A stretch of 64,000 nucleotides of DNA from Kapaibacterium sp044224925 (lineage in GTDB: Bacteria; Bacteroidota; Ignavibacteria; Kapaibacteriales; Kapaibacteriaceae), in assembly GCA_044224925.1 (NCBI GenBank), contig JBGAJM010000002.1, positions 248,001 through 312,000 of the forward strand. Reading direction: 5' to 3'. Of this stretch, positions 18,458 through 26,150 are shown piece after piece. The notes below the pieces were generated by a model. That model was not told the origin of the DNA. It saw only the letters and a program-made list of their open reading frames with translations, and did no database searches. The stretch's first letter is position 1; every line of letters begins with the position of its first letter. A program made the translations under genes and the position numbers.

Positions 18458-18829
18458 ATGCACAGACCTACACAGCTCCTTCGTCGAAACATGGCCGTTC
18501 TGACATCCACATGGTCGGATGGATTTGCGTCGTCGATCCTCTTGCGCGATCTGCGCGACGCCTGTCCCTGCGCCTATTGCACGGGCGAAGAGATCCTCGG
18601 TCAGAAGGTCTTCGCCGGCATGAAGACCTATGCTCCCGGCATGAATGAATTGGTGAAGCTCACGCCCGTTGGCAACTATGGTGTGCAGGCGGCGTGGAAG
18701 GACGGACACGATTCCGGCATCTACACATGGGAGATGTTGCGAACCGTGTTCGAAGAGAAACAGCTTTCCGCCGAGCAGCTGACCCAGATCGACGCCGAAC
18801 TCGCCTCGGCGAACGGAACCTCTCACTAA
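18458..18829 (+). CDS. DUF971 (GBBH-like) domain protein
   Basis: 123 residues matching the small DUF971 family. The hallmarks are STWSDGFASSI, then LLRDLRDACPCAYCTGEE with its two cysteines, and GNYGVQAAWKDGHDSGIYTWEMLR at the end of the fold. The domain resembles the N-terminal zinc-binding part of gamma-butyrobetaine hydroxylase and is often found near iron-sulfur assembly genes. Here it lies 20 bases upstream of hutU on the same strand, so they are probably co-transcribed; whether that reflects a shared role is unknown. Confidence 0.87.
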   Translation: MHRPTQLLRRNMAVLTSTWSDGFASSILLRDLRDACPCAYCTGEEILGQKVFAGMKTYAPGMNELVKLTPVGNYGVQAAWKDGHDSGIYTWEMLRTVFEEKQLSAEQLTQIDAELASANGTSH

Positions 18830-18849
18830 CGCATTTCGTTCTCGACCAC

Positions 18850-20520
18850 ATGGCTACAAGAATCGACCACCGCATCGTGCGCGCTCCTCGGGGCACAACA
18901 CTTACCTGCAAGACCTGGCAGATCGAGGCCGCGTATCGAATGATCCAGAACAATCTGGATCCCGAGAACGCCGAGAAACCCGAACAGCTCATCGTCTACG
19001 GAGGGCTTGGAAAGGCGGCAAGGAACTGGGAATCGTTCGACGGCATTTTGCGCTGTCTGCGCGAGATGGATGCCGACGATACGCTCCTCGTCCAAAGCGG
19101 CAAGCCTGTGGGCGTTGTCAAGACGCACGACATGGCCCCTCGCGTCATCATCGCCAACTCCAACCTGGTGCCCAAGTGGGCAACGTGGGACGAGTTCCGA
19201 CGGTTGGATGAGCTTGGGTTGATGATGTACGGACAGATGACGGCGGGCTCTTGGATCTACATCGGAACGCAAGGGATCGTCCAGGGAACCTATGAGACCT
19301 TTGCCGAATGTGCACGTCAGCACTTCGGTGGTACGCTCCACGGTCGATTCCTGCTCACGGCCGGACTCGGTGGGATGGGCGGCGCACAGCCGCTTGCCGC
19401 CACCATTGCCGGCGCTGCTGCCTTGTGCATCGAGATCGATGAATCGCGCATCGACAAACGCATCCATGATGGGTATTGCGATCGCAAGATGTCCGATCTG
19501 GACGAAGCGCTGGCCGTGATCCGCGACCATCAAGAACGGAAAGAGGCCATCTCGATCGGTCTTGTCGGTAATGCCGCCGAGATCTTGCCCGAACTGGTGC
19601 GACGGGGCATCACGCCCGATGTGGTCACCGACCAGACCTCGGCCCACGACCCGCTTAACGGCTACTATCCCGCGGGCTATTCGAAAGAGGCGGCCGACGT
19701 GTTGCGCCTTGCCGACCCTGCCACCTACCTTGAGCATGCGTACGCCAGCATTGGTGCGCATGTGCAGGCGATGCTGGAGTTTCAACGTCGCGGTGCCGTC
19801 ACCTTCGACTACGGCAACAACATTCGTGGCGTCGCACGCGATCAGGCGGGCGTGGCCAACGCATTCGACTTCCCCGGATTCGTGCCCGCCTTCGTTCGGG
19901 AACTCTTTTGCGACGGGAAGGGTCCGTTCCGCTGGGTGGCCTTGTCGGGAGATCCGGACGACATCCGCGTCACCGACGATGCCATCATGGAGCTCTTCCC
20001 CAATAACGACCACCTGCACATGTGGATCCGTGAAGCCCAGGCCCATATTGGCTATCAGGGTCTCCCGGCACGCATCTGCTGGCTCGGATATGGAGAACGT
20101 GCATTGGCCGGGAAACTATTTAACGACCTCGTACGTTCGGGAAAAGTACAGGCGCCGATCGTGATCGGGCGGGATCATCTGGACTGCGGAAGCGTTGCTT
20201 CCCCCCATCGTGAAACCGAATCGATGAAAGATGGTTCTGATGCTATTGCCGACTGGGTGTATTTGAATTTCGCCCTCAATGCCATCGGTGGCGCTACATG
20301 GGTATCGTTGCATCATGGCGGCGGGGTGGGCATGGGACTCAGTTTGCACGCCGGAATGGTCATCGTTGCCGACGGAACCGACCTTGCTGAGCAGAAACTG
20401 GCACGCGTATTGACTTACGATCCTCTCATGGGTATCTTGCGTCACGCTGATGCCGGGTACGACCGGGCTATTCACAACTCGAGGAAATTTGGCATAGAAA
20501 TACCACTACCTTCTTTGTAA
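18850..20520 (+). CDS. hutU: Urocanate hydratase
   Basis: 556 residues from the ATG at 18850, the normal length for the family. The sequence shows LIVYGGLGKAARNW near the start, the NAD-binding region LTAGLGGMGGAQPLAAT, DQTSAHDPLNGYYP, and near the end DCGSVASPHRETESM, followed by HHGGGVGMGLSLHAGM. The enzyme hydrates urocanate to imidazolonepropionate, step two of histidine breakdown, in the cytoplasm. A longer frame upstream overlaps the DUF971 gene. hutG is present at 28.5 kb; hutH and hutI are not in the window. Confidence 0.97.
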   Translation: MATRIDHRIVRAPRGTTLTCKTWQIEAAYRMIQNNLDPENAEKPEQLIVYGGLGKAARNWESFDGILRCLREMDADDTLLVQSGKPVGVVKTHDMAPRVIIANSNLVPKWATWDEFRRLDELGLMMYGQMTAGSWIYIGTQGIVQGTYETFAECARQHFGGTLHGRFLLTAGLGGMGGAQPLAATIAGAAALCIEIDESRIDKRIHDGYCDRKMSDLDEALAVIRDHQERKEAISIGLVGNAAEILPELVRRGITPDVVTDQTSAHDPLNGYYPAGYSKEAADVLRLADPATYLEHAYASIGAHVQAMLEFQRRGAVTFDYGNNIRGVARDQAGVANAFDFPGFVPAFVRELFCDGKGPFRWVALSGDPDDIRVTDDAIMELFPNNDHLHMWIREAQAHIGYQGLPARICWLGYGERALAGKLFNDLVRSGKVQAPIVIGRDHLDCGSVASPHRETESMKDGSDAIADWVYLNFALNAIGGATWVSLHHGGGVGMGLSLHAGMVIVADGTDLAEQKLARVLTYDPLMGILRHADAGYDRAIHNSRKFGIEIPLPSL

Positions 20521-20724
20521 GTCGATCTCGAACAAACATCGGACAACATGGCATAACTGCTACGACATTCTAACATACACACTGTCAAAAGTCGTGTGTT
20601 TCTGTCAACATTTCGTAGCAGGAGCCTCATGCGAACCGATCAATTTCGTCGGCGTACTGGTCTGAACCCAGTCGCAGGAGTATATCGACAACAGCGTTTT
20701 TCACAGACAGAAGGTAGAGATTCT

Positions 20725-21282
20725 ATGGACCTCGCCCTGCAGATCGAAGAACTCTTCCGGAACGATCGGAAGAAGTACCTCGGATTCATCCGTCAGCGCG
20801 TCCGCAGCCAAGAGGAAGCGGAAGACATCCTCCAAGACGTATTCGCAAACGTCCTCGCCGCCTCCCAAGACGTACAAAAGCCTATCGAGAACATCGCATC
20901 GTGGGTGTTCACGTCTGTACGGAACCGTATCATTGACTCGTACCGCAAAAAGCGCACCGACAGCTTCTCCGACATCGGCTCGAACAACGAGAAGGATGAA
21001 GGTCTGGAGAACGTGGAGCGTTTTCTTGGTGACTTCTCCTACAACCCCGAGAGCGACCTCGTCCGCAAGACCATTTGGGAAGCCGTATTGGCCGGGCTCG
21101 AAGAGCTGCCGATCGAACAAAAAGAGGTCTTCATCAAAAATGAATTCGAAGGTGTATCGTTTAGAGAGATGTCCGAAGAGTCCGGTGTGAACATCAACAC
21201 GCTGTTGGCTCGCAAACGGTACGCCGTGTTGCACCTCCGCAAGCGATTGCAGGATCTGTACGACACGGTCAACGAGAACTAG
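20725..21282 (+). CDS. ECF-type RNA polymerase sigma factor
   Basis: 185 residues from the ATG at 20725, preceded by AAGGTAGAG. Region 2 is clear (RSQEEAEDILQDVFANVL, then ENIASWVFTSVRNRIIDSYR) and region 4 is present near the end (LPIEQKEVFIKNEFEGVSF, NINTLLARKRYAVLHLRKRL). An alternative ATG at 20629, with a good AGGAG upstream, would add 32 basic residues. It directs transcription of an unknown regulon. The next gene, 12 bases downstream, is a small two-helix membrane protein that may be its regulator. Confidence 0.93.
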   Translation: MDLALQIEELFRNDRKKYLGFIRQRVRSQEEAEDILQDVFANVLAASQDVQKPIENIASWVFTSVRNRIIDSYRKKRTDSFSDIGSNNEKDEGLENVERFLGDFSYNPESDLVRKTIWEAVLAGLEELPIEQKEVFIKNEFEGVSFREMSEESGVNINTLLARKRYAVLHLRKRLQDLYDTVNEN

Positions 21283-21294
21283 CCTCTCCCCCAC

Positions 21295-21717
21295 ATGTCC
21301 CTGCTGAATACAAGAACAGCCCGCTCGATGATCTACCTGGTATGCATCGGCGGGCTGTTGGTATGTAATGCATGGGTTGTGATGGTCTTATGGAACACCG
21401 TGCTGTGGCCGATGACGCCAAGCAACGAACAACTGAACTTCCTGGAAGGCGCCGGACTCACGGCATTCGCCTACGTGATCGTCTTCACCGTCCGGTACGG
21501 CAGGAAGGCCGCTAAAACGCCCGCTACCACAGCCGATGCGCATCAGCGCACACATTCTCCCTCGCACCATGCAGGGACGCCCCAACATTCGGAATTGAGT
21601 GCCCTTTGCTCGTCCATGACGGCGGAGGAAAAGGCCCGACTCAAGCATGAGTTGGCCGCAAGAGCGGGGTGTAAGGAAGAGATCGGAAGAGAATACAGGA
21701 TCAAGAATACAAAATGA
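21295..21717 (+). CDS. Small membrane protein downstream of the ECF sigma factor
   Basis: 140 residues with two membrane helices (about 12-35 and 48-68), then a histidine- and threonine-rich linker and a short charged block, SSMTAEEKARLKHELAAR. Similar small proteins, with a WN..LWP segment, a second helix and a final MT.EE.. block, commonly follow ECF sigma factors in Bacteroidota, so a role in the sigma factor's control is an inference from context. The final residues (REYRIKNTK) are encoded by the left arm of an interspersed inverted repeat, suggesting the natural C-terminus was altered by it. Confidence 0.75.
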   Translation: MSLLNTRTARSMIYLVCIGGLLVCNAWVVMVLWNTVLWPMTPSNEQLNFLEGAGLTAFAYVIVFTVRYGRKAAKTPATTADAHQRTHSPSHHAGTPQHSELSALCSSMTAEEKARLKHELAARAGCKEEIGREYRIKNTK

Positions 21718-21792
21718 AGGGTAGATCCTTCTATTCTTGATCACCACATTTCTGCATTGAATTCTGTATTCTTGATCCTGTATTCTTCTTCC
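21685..21792. repeat. Inverted repeat made from two copies of an interspersed element tail
   Basis: The left arm (21690-21711) and right arm (21765-21786) are perfect reverse complements over 22 bases; the core read on the plus strand of the right arm is TATTCTTGATCCTGTATTC. With a single-base bulge the match extends outwards through CGGAAGA on each side, about 28 bp. The ~53-base spacer contains a further partial copy (TATTCTTGATC). The same tail recurs at 22708-22739 and 48916-48942. It lies between the membrane protein gene and mscL and could act as a terminator. Confidence 0.8.
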
Positions 21793-21812
21793 GTTCTCTT
21801 CACGGGGTTCCC

Positions 21813-22208
21813 ATGGGTATGGTTTCCGAATTCAAAGAATTCGTTTCACGCGGCAACGTCCTCGATCTGGCCGTGGGTGTGGTGATCGGTGGCGCGTTTG
21901 GAGCCATCGTCACATCGTTGGTCACGGATATCATCATGCCTCCGATCGGGATGATGTTGAGCGGCGTCGACTTCTCGTCGATCGTCACCACGTTGAAGGC
22001 AGCAGGTCCAGACGGCAAGGGCGCCGTCACCATCAATTGGGGCAAGTTCCTCGATGCCGTTGTTCGCTTCCTGATCGTTGCGGCCGCCATCTTCATGGTG
22101 GTGCGCCTCGTGAACAAGATGCGCAAACCCGCAGAGGCCCCCGCTCCCGCCGGACCTTCGGCACAAGAAGTACTTCTTGGCGAGATCCGCGACCTCTTGA
22201 AGAAATAG
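21813..22208 (+). CDS. mscL: Large-conductance mechanosensitive channel
   Basis: 131 residues. The N-terminus MVSEFKEFVSRGNVLDLAVGVVIGGAFG is the amphipathic helix plus TM1 of MscL, with the pore-lining glycines; the second membrane helix is FLIVAAAIFMVVRLVNKM, and the C-terminal bundle ends EVLLGEIRDLLKK. It releases solutes on hypo-osmotic shock in the inner membrane. The family length of ~130-150 fits. It ends directly against the stop of the convergent methyltransferase gene, with no spacer. Confidence 0.96.
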   Translation: MGMVSEFKEFVSRGNVLDLAVGVVIGGAFGAIVTSLVTDIIMPPIGMMLSGVDFSSIVTTLKAAGPDGKGAVTINWGKFLDAVVRFLIVAAAIFMVVRLVNKMRKPAEAPAPAGPSAQEVLLGEIRDLLKK

Positions 22209-23564
22209 TCACTCCATGCGTTGCGCATAGTACGTGCGATGTCCGTCGCCCACACGTACGATGAACACCACTCCGTGATGATCGCTTGCGGGGAAGGAAA
22301 GCGCATGTCGTAGCTCTTCCGGATCGCGCGGCCAGCCTCGCTTCTTGAACTCCGTATGCTTGTTCCATTCGAGCTCTCGAATGCGAACCTGCATGCGCTT
22401 TTCGCTCACACCCTCGTCAACAGCAACAACCCGGAAACGCGTCCACCACACCGAAGGCCCGGGATCGATCGACGCAAGACCATAGGCGATCTGCGGGTCG
22501 ATAGGACGTATGCCATGGTCGCGATACACGGCCGTGAGCAACCCTGAGGCGATAAGGGTGGCGTGGGGCTCGAAGAGCACGGTGTGCGACACGGAGTGGG
22601 ACACTTCGTGGGACACGTTGTGGGACACTGCGTGGGACACTTCGTGGGACACGTTGTGGGACACTGCGTGGGACACTGCGTGGGCTTCTGAATTGCCTGA
22701 TTCCCTTATTGAATTCTGTATTCTTGATCCTGTATTCTCCTCTCCAGTTATCCTCCTCACCTCCTTGCCTTCCACCAGCGTCGCAGACACGTCGTACGAC
22801 GTGCGGGTTCGAAGAACGAGCTCTTTGCATTCGTTGCCGCTGCCAATGTAGTCGCGACTGAGACCGCGCATCAAGGACGGGGGCACGTCATCGGCCGGAC
22901 CGAGCTTGATGCCCACGGCACGCATGAATGGTATGCGCGGATGCGTTGTGAGCAGGGCAAGCGGGGGATCGTGATGCGCGATCGAGCGGGTGCGCTTGCC
23001 CGATGGTGTCCGTCGCGACGGGTCGGCCCACAATCCATCTGCCTGCTCCATGGCCTGTTCCCATGCATCGCAGGGAACGGCGGCGTTGATCACGTCGACG
23101 TTGTCGATCCCGGCCCGACGGAAGTTTCCTTGCGCCAAAGCAGCAACGATCGGATCTGCTTCAAAGCTCACCACTCGTCCAACACGTGCAGCGATGGCCT
23201 GCGTGTCGAGACCCGACCCTGTGCAGACCTCTACCACCATGGTGCAGCCATCGAAGAGCTCGGCATGCACGCGCGCGATGTCGGGATGCGTGGCCTGTTC
23301 GGCACCCACTGACGTGAACAGCCAAGCCCCTTGGGCCTTCCCAAGCCGTTCCGCCTTTTGCGCACCAACACAGAGGTCGATGAGCGTTGCTGCAAATGGT
23401 CTGTGAACTTCGGGCAACATGGCACGCACAGCCTCGACGCCCTTTGGAGTGACCAATGCATCGACGCGCGTGGCATGGGCGCGCAAAAGCGACGTCAGTG
23501 TTGACACCAGTTCTGCAAGTTCTTGGTTTCGAAGGAGTTCTAGAAGGTGCGGCATTGTTTCCAT
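22209..23564 (-). CDS. Class I SAM methyltransferase with THUMP-like domain and an in-frame repeat insertion
   Basis: 451 residues. The SAM-binding region is MVVEVCTGSGLDTQAIA, with VVSFEADPI and the motif DGLWADPSRR typical of RNA methyltransferase-like proteins. The C-terminal part (EFKKRGWPRDPEELRHAL) is the THUMP-like domain. Between them, roughly residues 275-330, sits a segment encoded by a mobile repeat: the tail gives EENTGSRIQNSIRESGN, and nine 12-base units give a VSHx array. This insertion keeps the frame and separates VEGKEVRRI from FEPHATLIASG. Whether the protein still works is unknown. A second ATG lies 9 bases downstream. Confidence 0.88.
   Translation of the reverse strand: METMPHLLELLRNQELAELVSTLTSLLRAHATRVDALVTPKGVEAVRAMLPEVHRPFAATLIDLCVGAQKAERLGKAQGAWLFTSVGAEQATHPDIARVHAELFDGCTMVVEVCTGSGLDTQAIAARVGRVVSFEADPIVAALAQGNFRRAGIDNVDVINAAVPCDAWEQAMEQADGLWADPSRRTPSGKRTRSIAHHDPPLALLTTHPRIPFMRAVGIKLGPADDVPPSLMRGLSRDYIGSGNECKELVLRTRTSYDVSATLVEGKEVRRITGEENTGSRIQNSIRESGNSEAHAVSHAVSHNVSHEVSHAVSHNVSHEVSHSVSHTVLFEPHATLIASGLLTAVYRDHGIRPIDPQIAYGLASIDPGPSVWWTRFRVVAVDEGVSEKRMQVRIRELEWNKHTEFKKRGWPRDPEELRHALSFPASDHHGVVFIVRVGDGHRTYYAQRME
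22579..22740 (+). repeat. Composite interspersed repeat, coding copy (nine 12-nt units plus tail)
   Basis: Nine tandem 12-base units run from 22579 to 22686, consensus AC-NNN-GTGGGAC. The variable triplets are GGT, GGA, TTC, GTT, TGC, TTC, GTT, TGC, TGC, so TTC-GTT-TGC forms a 36-base unit used twice. They are followed by a conserved tail containing TGAATT, TGATTC and ATTGAATTCTGTATTCTTG, up to about 22740. On the minus strand it is read in frame within the methyltransferase gene as VSHx units. The same unit-plus-tail composite recurs at 48819-48945. Confidence 0.88.
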
Positions 23565-23641
23565 GACTGTTTTCTAATTGGGGGCGTGGTCGAAAAGCCC
23601 GATATTCGCGCTTCACATTGTCACATTATGAGACCGTTACA

Positions 23642-25198
23642 ATGAACGCCCACGAAGAACACGCACGTCTTCAGTTAGCTCAACAAGGGCTCGCCAACAT
23701 GGGAGAGATCTTCTATAATCTCTCCACTGCCGAGCTGTACGAACACGCTTTGTTCAATGACGAGGGCATGCTCACTGAGCACGGTGCGCTCAATGTGAAC
23801 TCCGCGCCATACACGGGACGTCGACCGAACGACAAGTTCGTGGTTGACGAGGCATCAAGCAAGGACGATGTATGGTGGGGCAAGGTGAACAAGCCATTCT
23901 CCGAAGAGAAATTCAATGCGCTGAAAAGACGCGTCTATGCCTACCTGCAGAACCGCGACGTCTACGTCCACGACGTCGTTGCAGGCTCCGATGAGAAGTA
24001 CAAGCTGAACGTTCGCTTCATACAAGAGCAGGCCTATCACTCGCTGTTCGTCAAGAACATGTTCATCGAGGCAACGCCGGCTGAACTCGAGGGATTCATT
24101 CCCGGATTCACAGTGATCACCGTGCCGGACTTCAAGGCCATTCCCGAGATCGACGGCACACTTTCCGAAGTGGCCGTGATCCTCAGCTTCGAACAAAAAC
24201 TCGTCCTGATCTGCGGCACGAAGTATGCCGGCGAGAACAAGAAGGCCATCTTCACCGTGCTGAACTATCTCCTGCCAAAGGTTGGCGTGATGAGCATGCA
24301 CTGCTCCGCGAACATTGGCAAAAGCGGCGACACGGCACTGTTCTTCGGATTGTCCGGTACCGGAAAGACCACCCTGTCATCCGATCCTGAGCGCGCACTC
24401 ATCGGCGATGATGAGCATGGCTGGAGCGATGACGGCGTCTTCAACTTCGAAGGCGGCTGCTATGCAAAGGTGATCAACCTGTCCGCAGAAGCAGAGCCGA
24501 TGATCTTCTCACTCACACGCACATTCGGAACGATCCTCGAGAACGTGGTGATGGACGAAGAGACACGCGTGCTCGACCTTACATCGCAAGACATCACCGA
24601 GAACACACGTGCTTCGTACACGCGCGACGTGATCCCGAACCTCGCACCGGGGAACAAGGGTGGTCATCCAAAGAACATCGTCTTCCTGACCGCCGATGCC
24701 TTCGGTGTAATGCCGCCGATCTCGCGTCTTACACCCGAACAGGCCATGTTCCACTTCCTGAGCGGATACACGGCGAAGGTGGCGGGGACGGAGGCAGGGG
24801 TGAAGGAACCAAGCGCAACGTTCTCAACGTGCTTTGGTGCACCGTTCATGGTCCATCACCCGAAGGTCTATGCGAATCTGCTTCGCGATAAGATCAACAA
24901 GCACGGTGCCACGGTATGGCTCGTGAACACCGGATGGAGTGGTGGTGCGTATGGCGTTGGACATCGCATGAAGATCCAGCATACGCGCGCCATGTTGCGT
25001 GCGGCGCTGAATGGCGATCTCAACAATGTGGAGTATGTGAAAGATGCCTTCTTCGGACTCGACATCCCAACGTCGTGCCCCGATGTTCCGGCCGAAGTAT
25101 TGAACCCACGCAACACGTGGGCAGACAAGGCCGCCTACGATAAGCAGGCGCAGCACCTTGTCGAGTTGTTCAACGACAACTACAAGCAGTTCGAATAA
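23642..25198 (+). CDS. pckA: Phosphoenolpyruvate carboxykinase (ATP)
   Basis: 518 residues from the ATG at 23642 (a TTG 24 bases upstream is also open). The PEPCK kinase-1a loop is FFGLSGTGKTTLSSDPER, followed by the metal-binding IGDDEHGW; earlier, RRPNDKFVVDE and, later, VWLVNTGWSGG are family blocks. It converts oxaloacetate and ATP to PEP and CO2, the first committed step of gluconeogenesis, in the cytoplasm. The family's usual length of ~530 fits. It converges with the DUF2007 gene. Confidence 0.97.
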   Translation: MNAHEEHARLQLAQQGLANMGEIFYNLSTAELYEHALFNDEGMLTEHGALNVNSAPYTGRRPNDKFVVDEASSKDDVWWGKVNKPFSEEKFNALKRRVYAYLQNRDVYVHDVVAGSDEKYKLNVRFIQEQAYHSLFVKNMFIEATPAELEGFIPGFTVITVPDFKAIPEIDGTLSEVAVILSFEQKLVLICGTKYAGENKKAIFTVLNYLLPKVGVMSMHCSANIGKSGDTALFFGLSGTGKTTLSSDPERALIGDDEHGWSDDGVFNFEGGCYAKVINLSAEAEPMIFSLTRTFGTILENVVMDEETRVLDLTSQDITENTRASYTRDVIPNLAPGNKGGHPKNIVFLTADAFGVMPPISRLTPEQAMFHFLSGYTAKVAGTEAGVKEPSATFSTCFGAPFMVHHPKVYANLLRDKINKHGATVWLVNTGWSGGAYGVGHRMKIQHTRAMLRAALNGDLNNVEYVKDAFFGLDIPTSCPDVPAEVLNPRNTWADKAAYDKQAQHLVELFNDNYKQFE

Positions 25199-25206
25199 GA
25201 ACGGTC

Positions 25207-25234
25207 GACGACGACGTTAAAAATCGTCGTCGTC
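25207..25234. terminator. Hairpin between convergent genes
   Basis: GACGACGACG (25207-25216) pairs perfectly with CGTCGTCGTC (25225-25234) around TTAAAAAT. It starts 8 bases after the pckA stop and its right arm encodes the poly-Asp C-terminus of the convergent DUF2007 protein. It may act as a bidirectional terminator, but T runs are poor, so confidence is low. Confidence 0.4.
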
Positions 25235-25498
25235 ATCGATCACATCAAGATTCGCATTCAAGATATCTGGAGGTATCGGGTCATCATCCATGGCCCGTGC
25301 CTCCAGGATCTCGCGAGCTTCCTCGAGGTCATCCTCAAAGACCATCACCTTCACGCCATTCGATGCCGTGAGCGAGGGCAGTGCACCACCGGCATCATCG
25401 TGGATCACACGATAGTCGATGCCGGCATCACGCAGCTGTGATTCAACGAGTTGCGCTTCGATCTCTGAATCGAACTGAGCAAGCAACATCATAGCCAT
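25217..25498 (-). CDS. DUF2007 putative signal-transducing protein
   Basis: 93 residues of the DUF2007 type: LLAQFDSEIEAQLVESQL, then AGIDYRVIHDD, then VKVMVFEDDLEEAREIL, the usual ferredoxin-like beta-alpha-beta arrangement, followed by an acidic tail (DDDDF). Such proteins are small and cytoplasmic, with a proposed but unproven GlnB-like signalling role. The gene lies 15 bases downstream of the secreted 203-residue protein on the same strand, so they probably share a transcript. Confidence 0.87.
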   Translation of the reverse strand: MAMMLLAQFDSEIEAQLVESQLRDAGIDYRVIHDDAGGALPSLTASNGVKVMVFEDDLEEAREILEARAMDDDPIPPDILNANLDVIDDDDDF

Positions 25499-25513
25499 TG
25501 TCGTTCTCCACGT

Positions 25514-26125
25514 TTACTTTTTGTTCTTCTGCATCTCGGTGGCAACACGCGAAATGAGTTCGAATGTTTGCCGTTGGTGTGCCATCTTCACCTTCGCATC
25601 CGGATTACGGAAGCACCACATGATCACCGTGTGGTCGTTCACCAGGAACTCTTCCGTTTTGTCGATGTTCTCGGGCTTCTCGTTCGCCTTGTAGATGAAC
25701 TTACAGATCCGAACGCGAGCGTCGGCCGGGAGAACCTTGTCCCATTCCATGTACAAGATAATACCGTCGGACGTGCCTCCCTTGAACGTTTGGAATGCCG
25801 TGCGCGTCGGTGTTCCGATCGCTGCATCCACCTTGGCCGTTTCCTTGAAGAACTTCTCGGCCACGGCGGACGGACATGCGAACGTATTCACAAGTTTGAT
25901 CCCATCGGGCACCTTCGAGGCCGGCATCTGGAGCTCGTTCCACGGCAGCGGAATGGTCCGCGTGAGCTTGGTGAAGTTGTAGCGTTGCGTTTCCGACAAA
26001 ACCTTGACCGTCTGACCCTGCGGGGTCTTCGTGGGGATCTGTGGGCTCAACGACGGTGGCATCTGCTGTGCAATGGCAACCGAACCAATGGCCAGAACGA
26101 GAACTGCTCGCATCATGGTATGCAT
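25514..26125 (-). CDS. Secreted protein of unknown function
   Basis: 203 residues from the ATG at 26125, which begins a signal peptide (MRAVLVLAIGSVAIAQ). The mature part has a proline-rich start and a folded region with KFIYKANEKPENIDKTEEF and VIMWCFRNPDAKVKMAHQ; no family is recognised and no T9SS domain is seen. The open frame upstream to 26413 overlaps ettA in another phase and is not used. It lies between ettA and the DUF2007 gene, with short gaps, on one strand. Confidence 0.72.
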   Translation of the reverse strand: MHTMMRAVLVLAIGSVAIAQQMPPSLSPQIPTKTPQGQTVKVLSETQRYNFTKLTRTIPLPWNELQMPASKVPDGIKLVNTFACPSAVAEKFFKETAKVDAAIGTPTRTAFQTFKGGTSDGIILYMEWDKVLPADARVRICKFIYKANEKPENIDKTEEFLVNDHTVIMWCFRNPDAKVKMAHQRQTFELISRVATEMQKNKK

Positions 26126-26150
26126 AGATTCTTCTCCGAAGTTCAAACGG

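Noticed and set aside
20577..20599. ACACAC/GTGTGT inverted repeat after hutU as a terminator
   Set aside because: Only six base pairs with a long loop and no T run; too weak to call.
22579..22686. Possible CRISPR array at the 12-base repeats
   Set aside because: Units are 12 bases with no spacers and no cas genes nearby, and the array is translated in frame.
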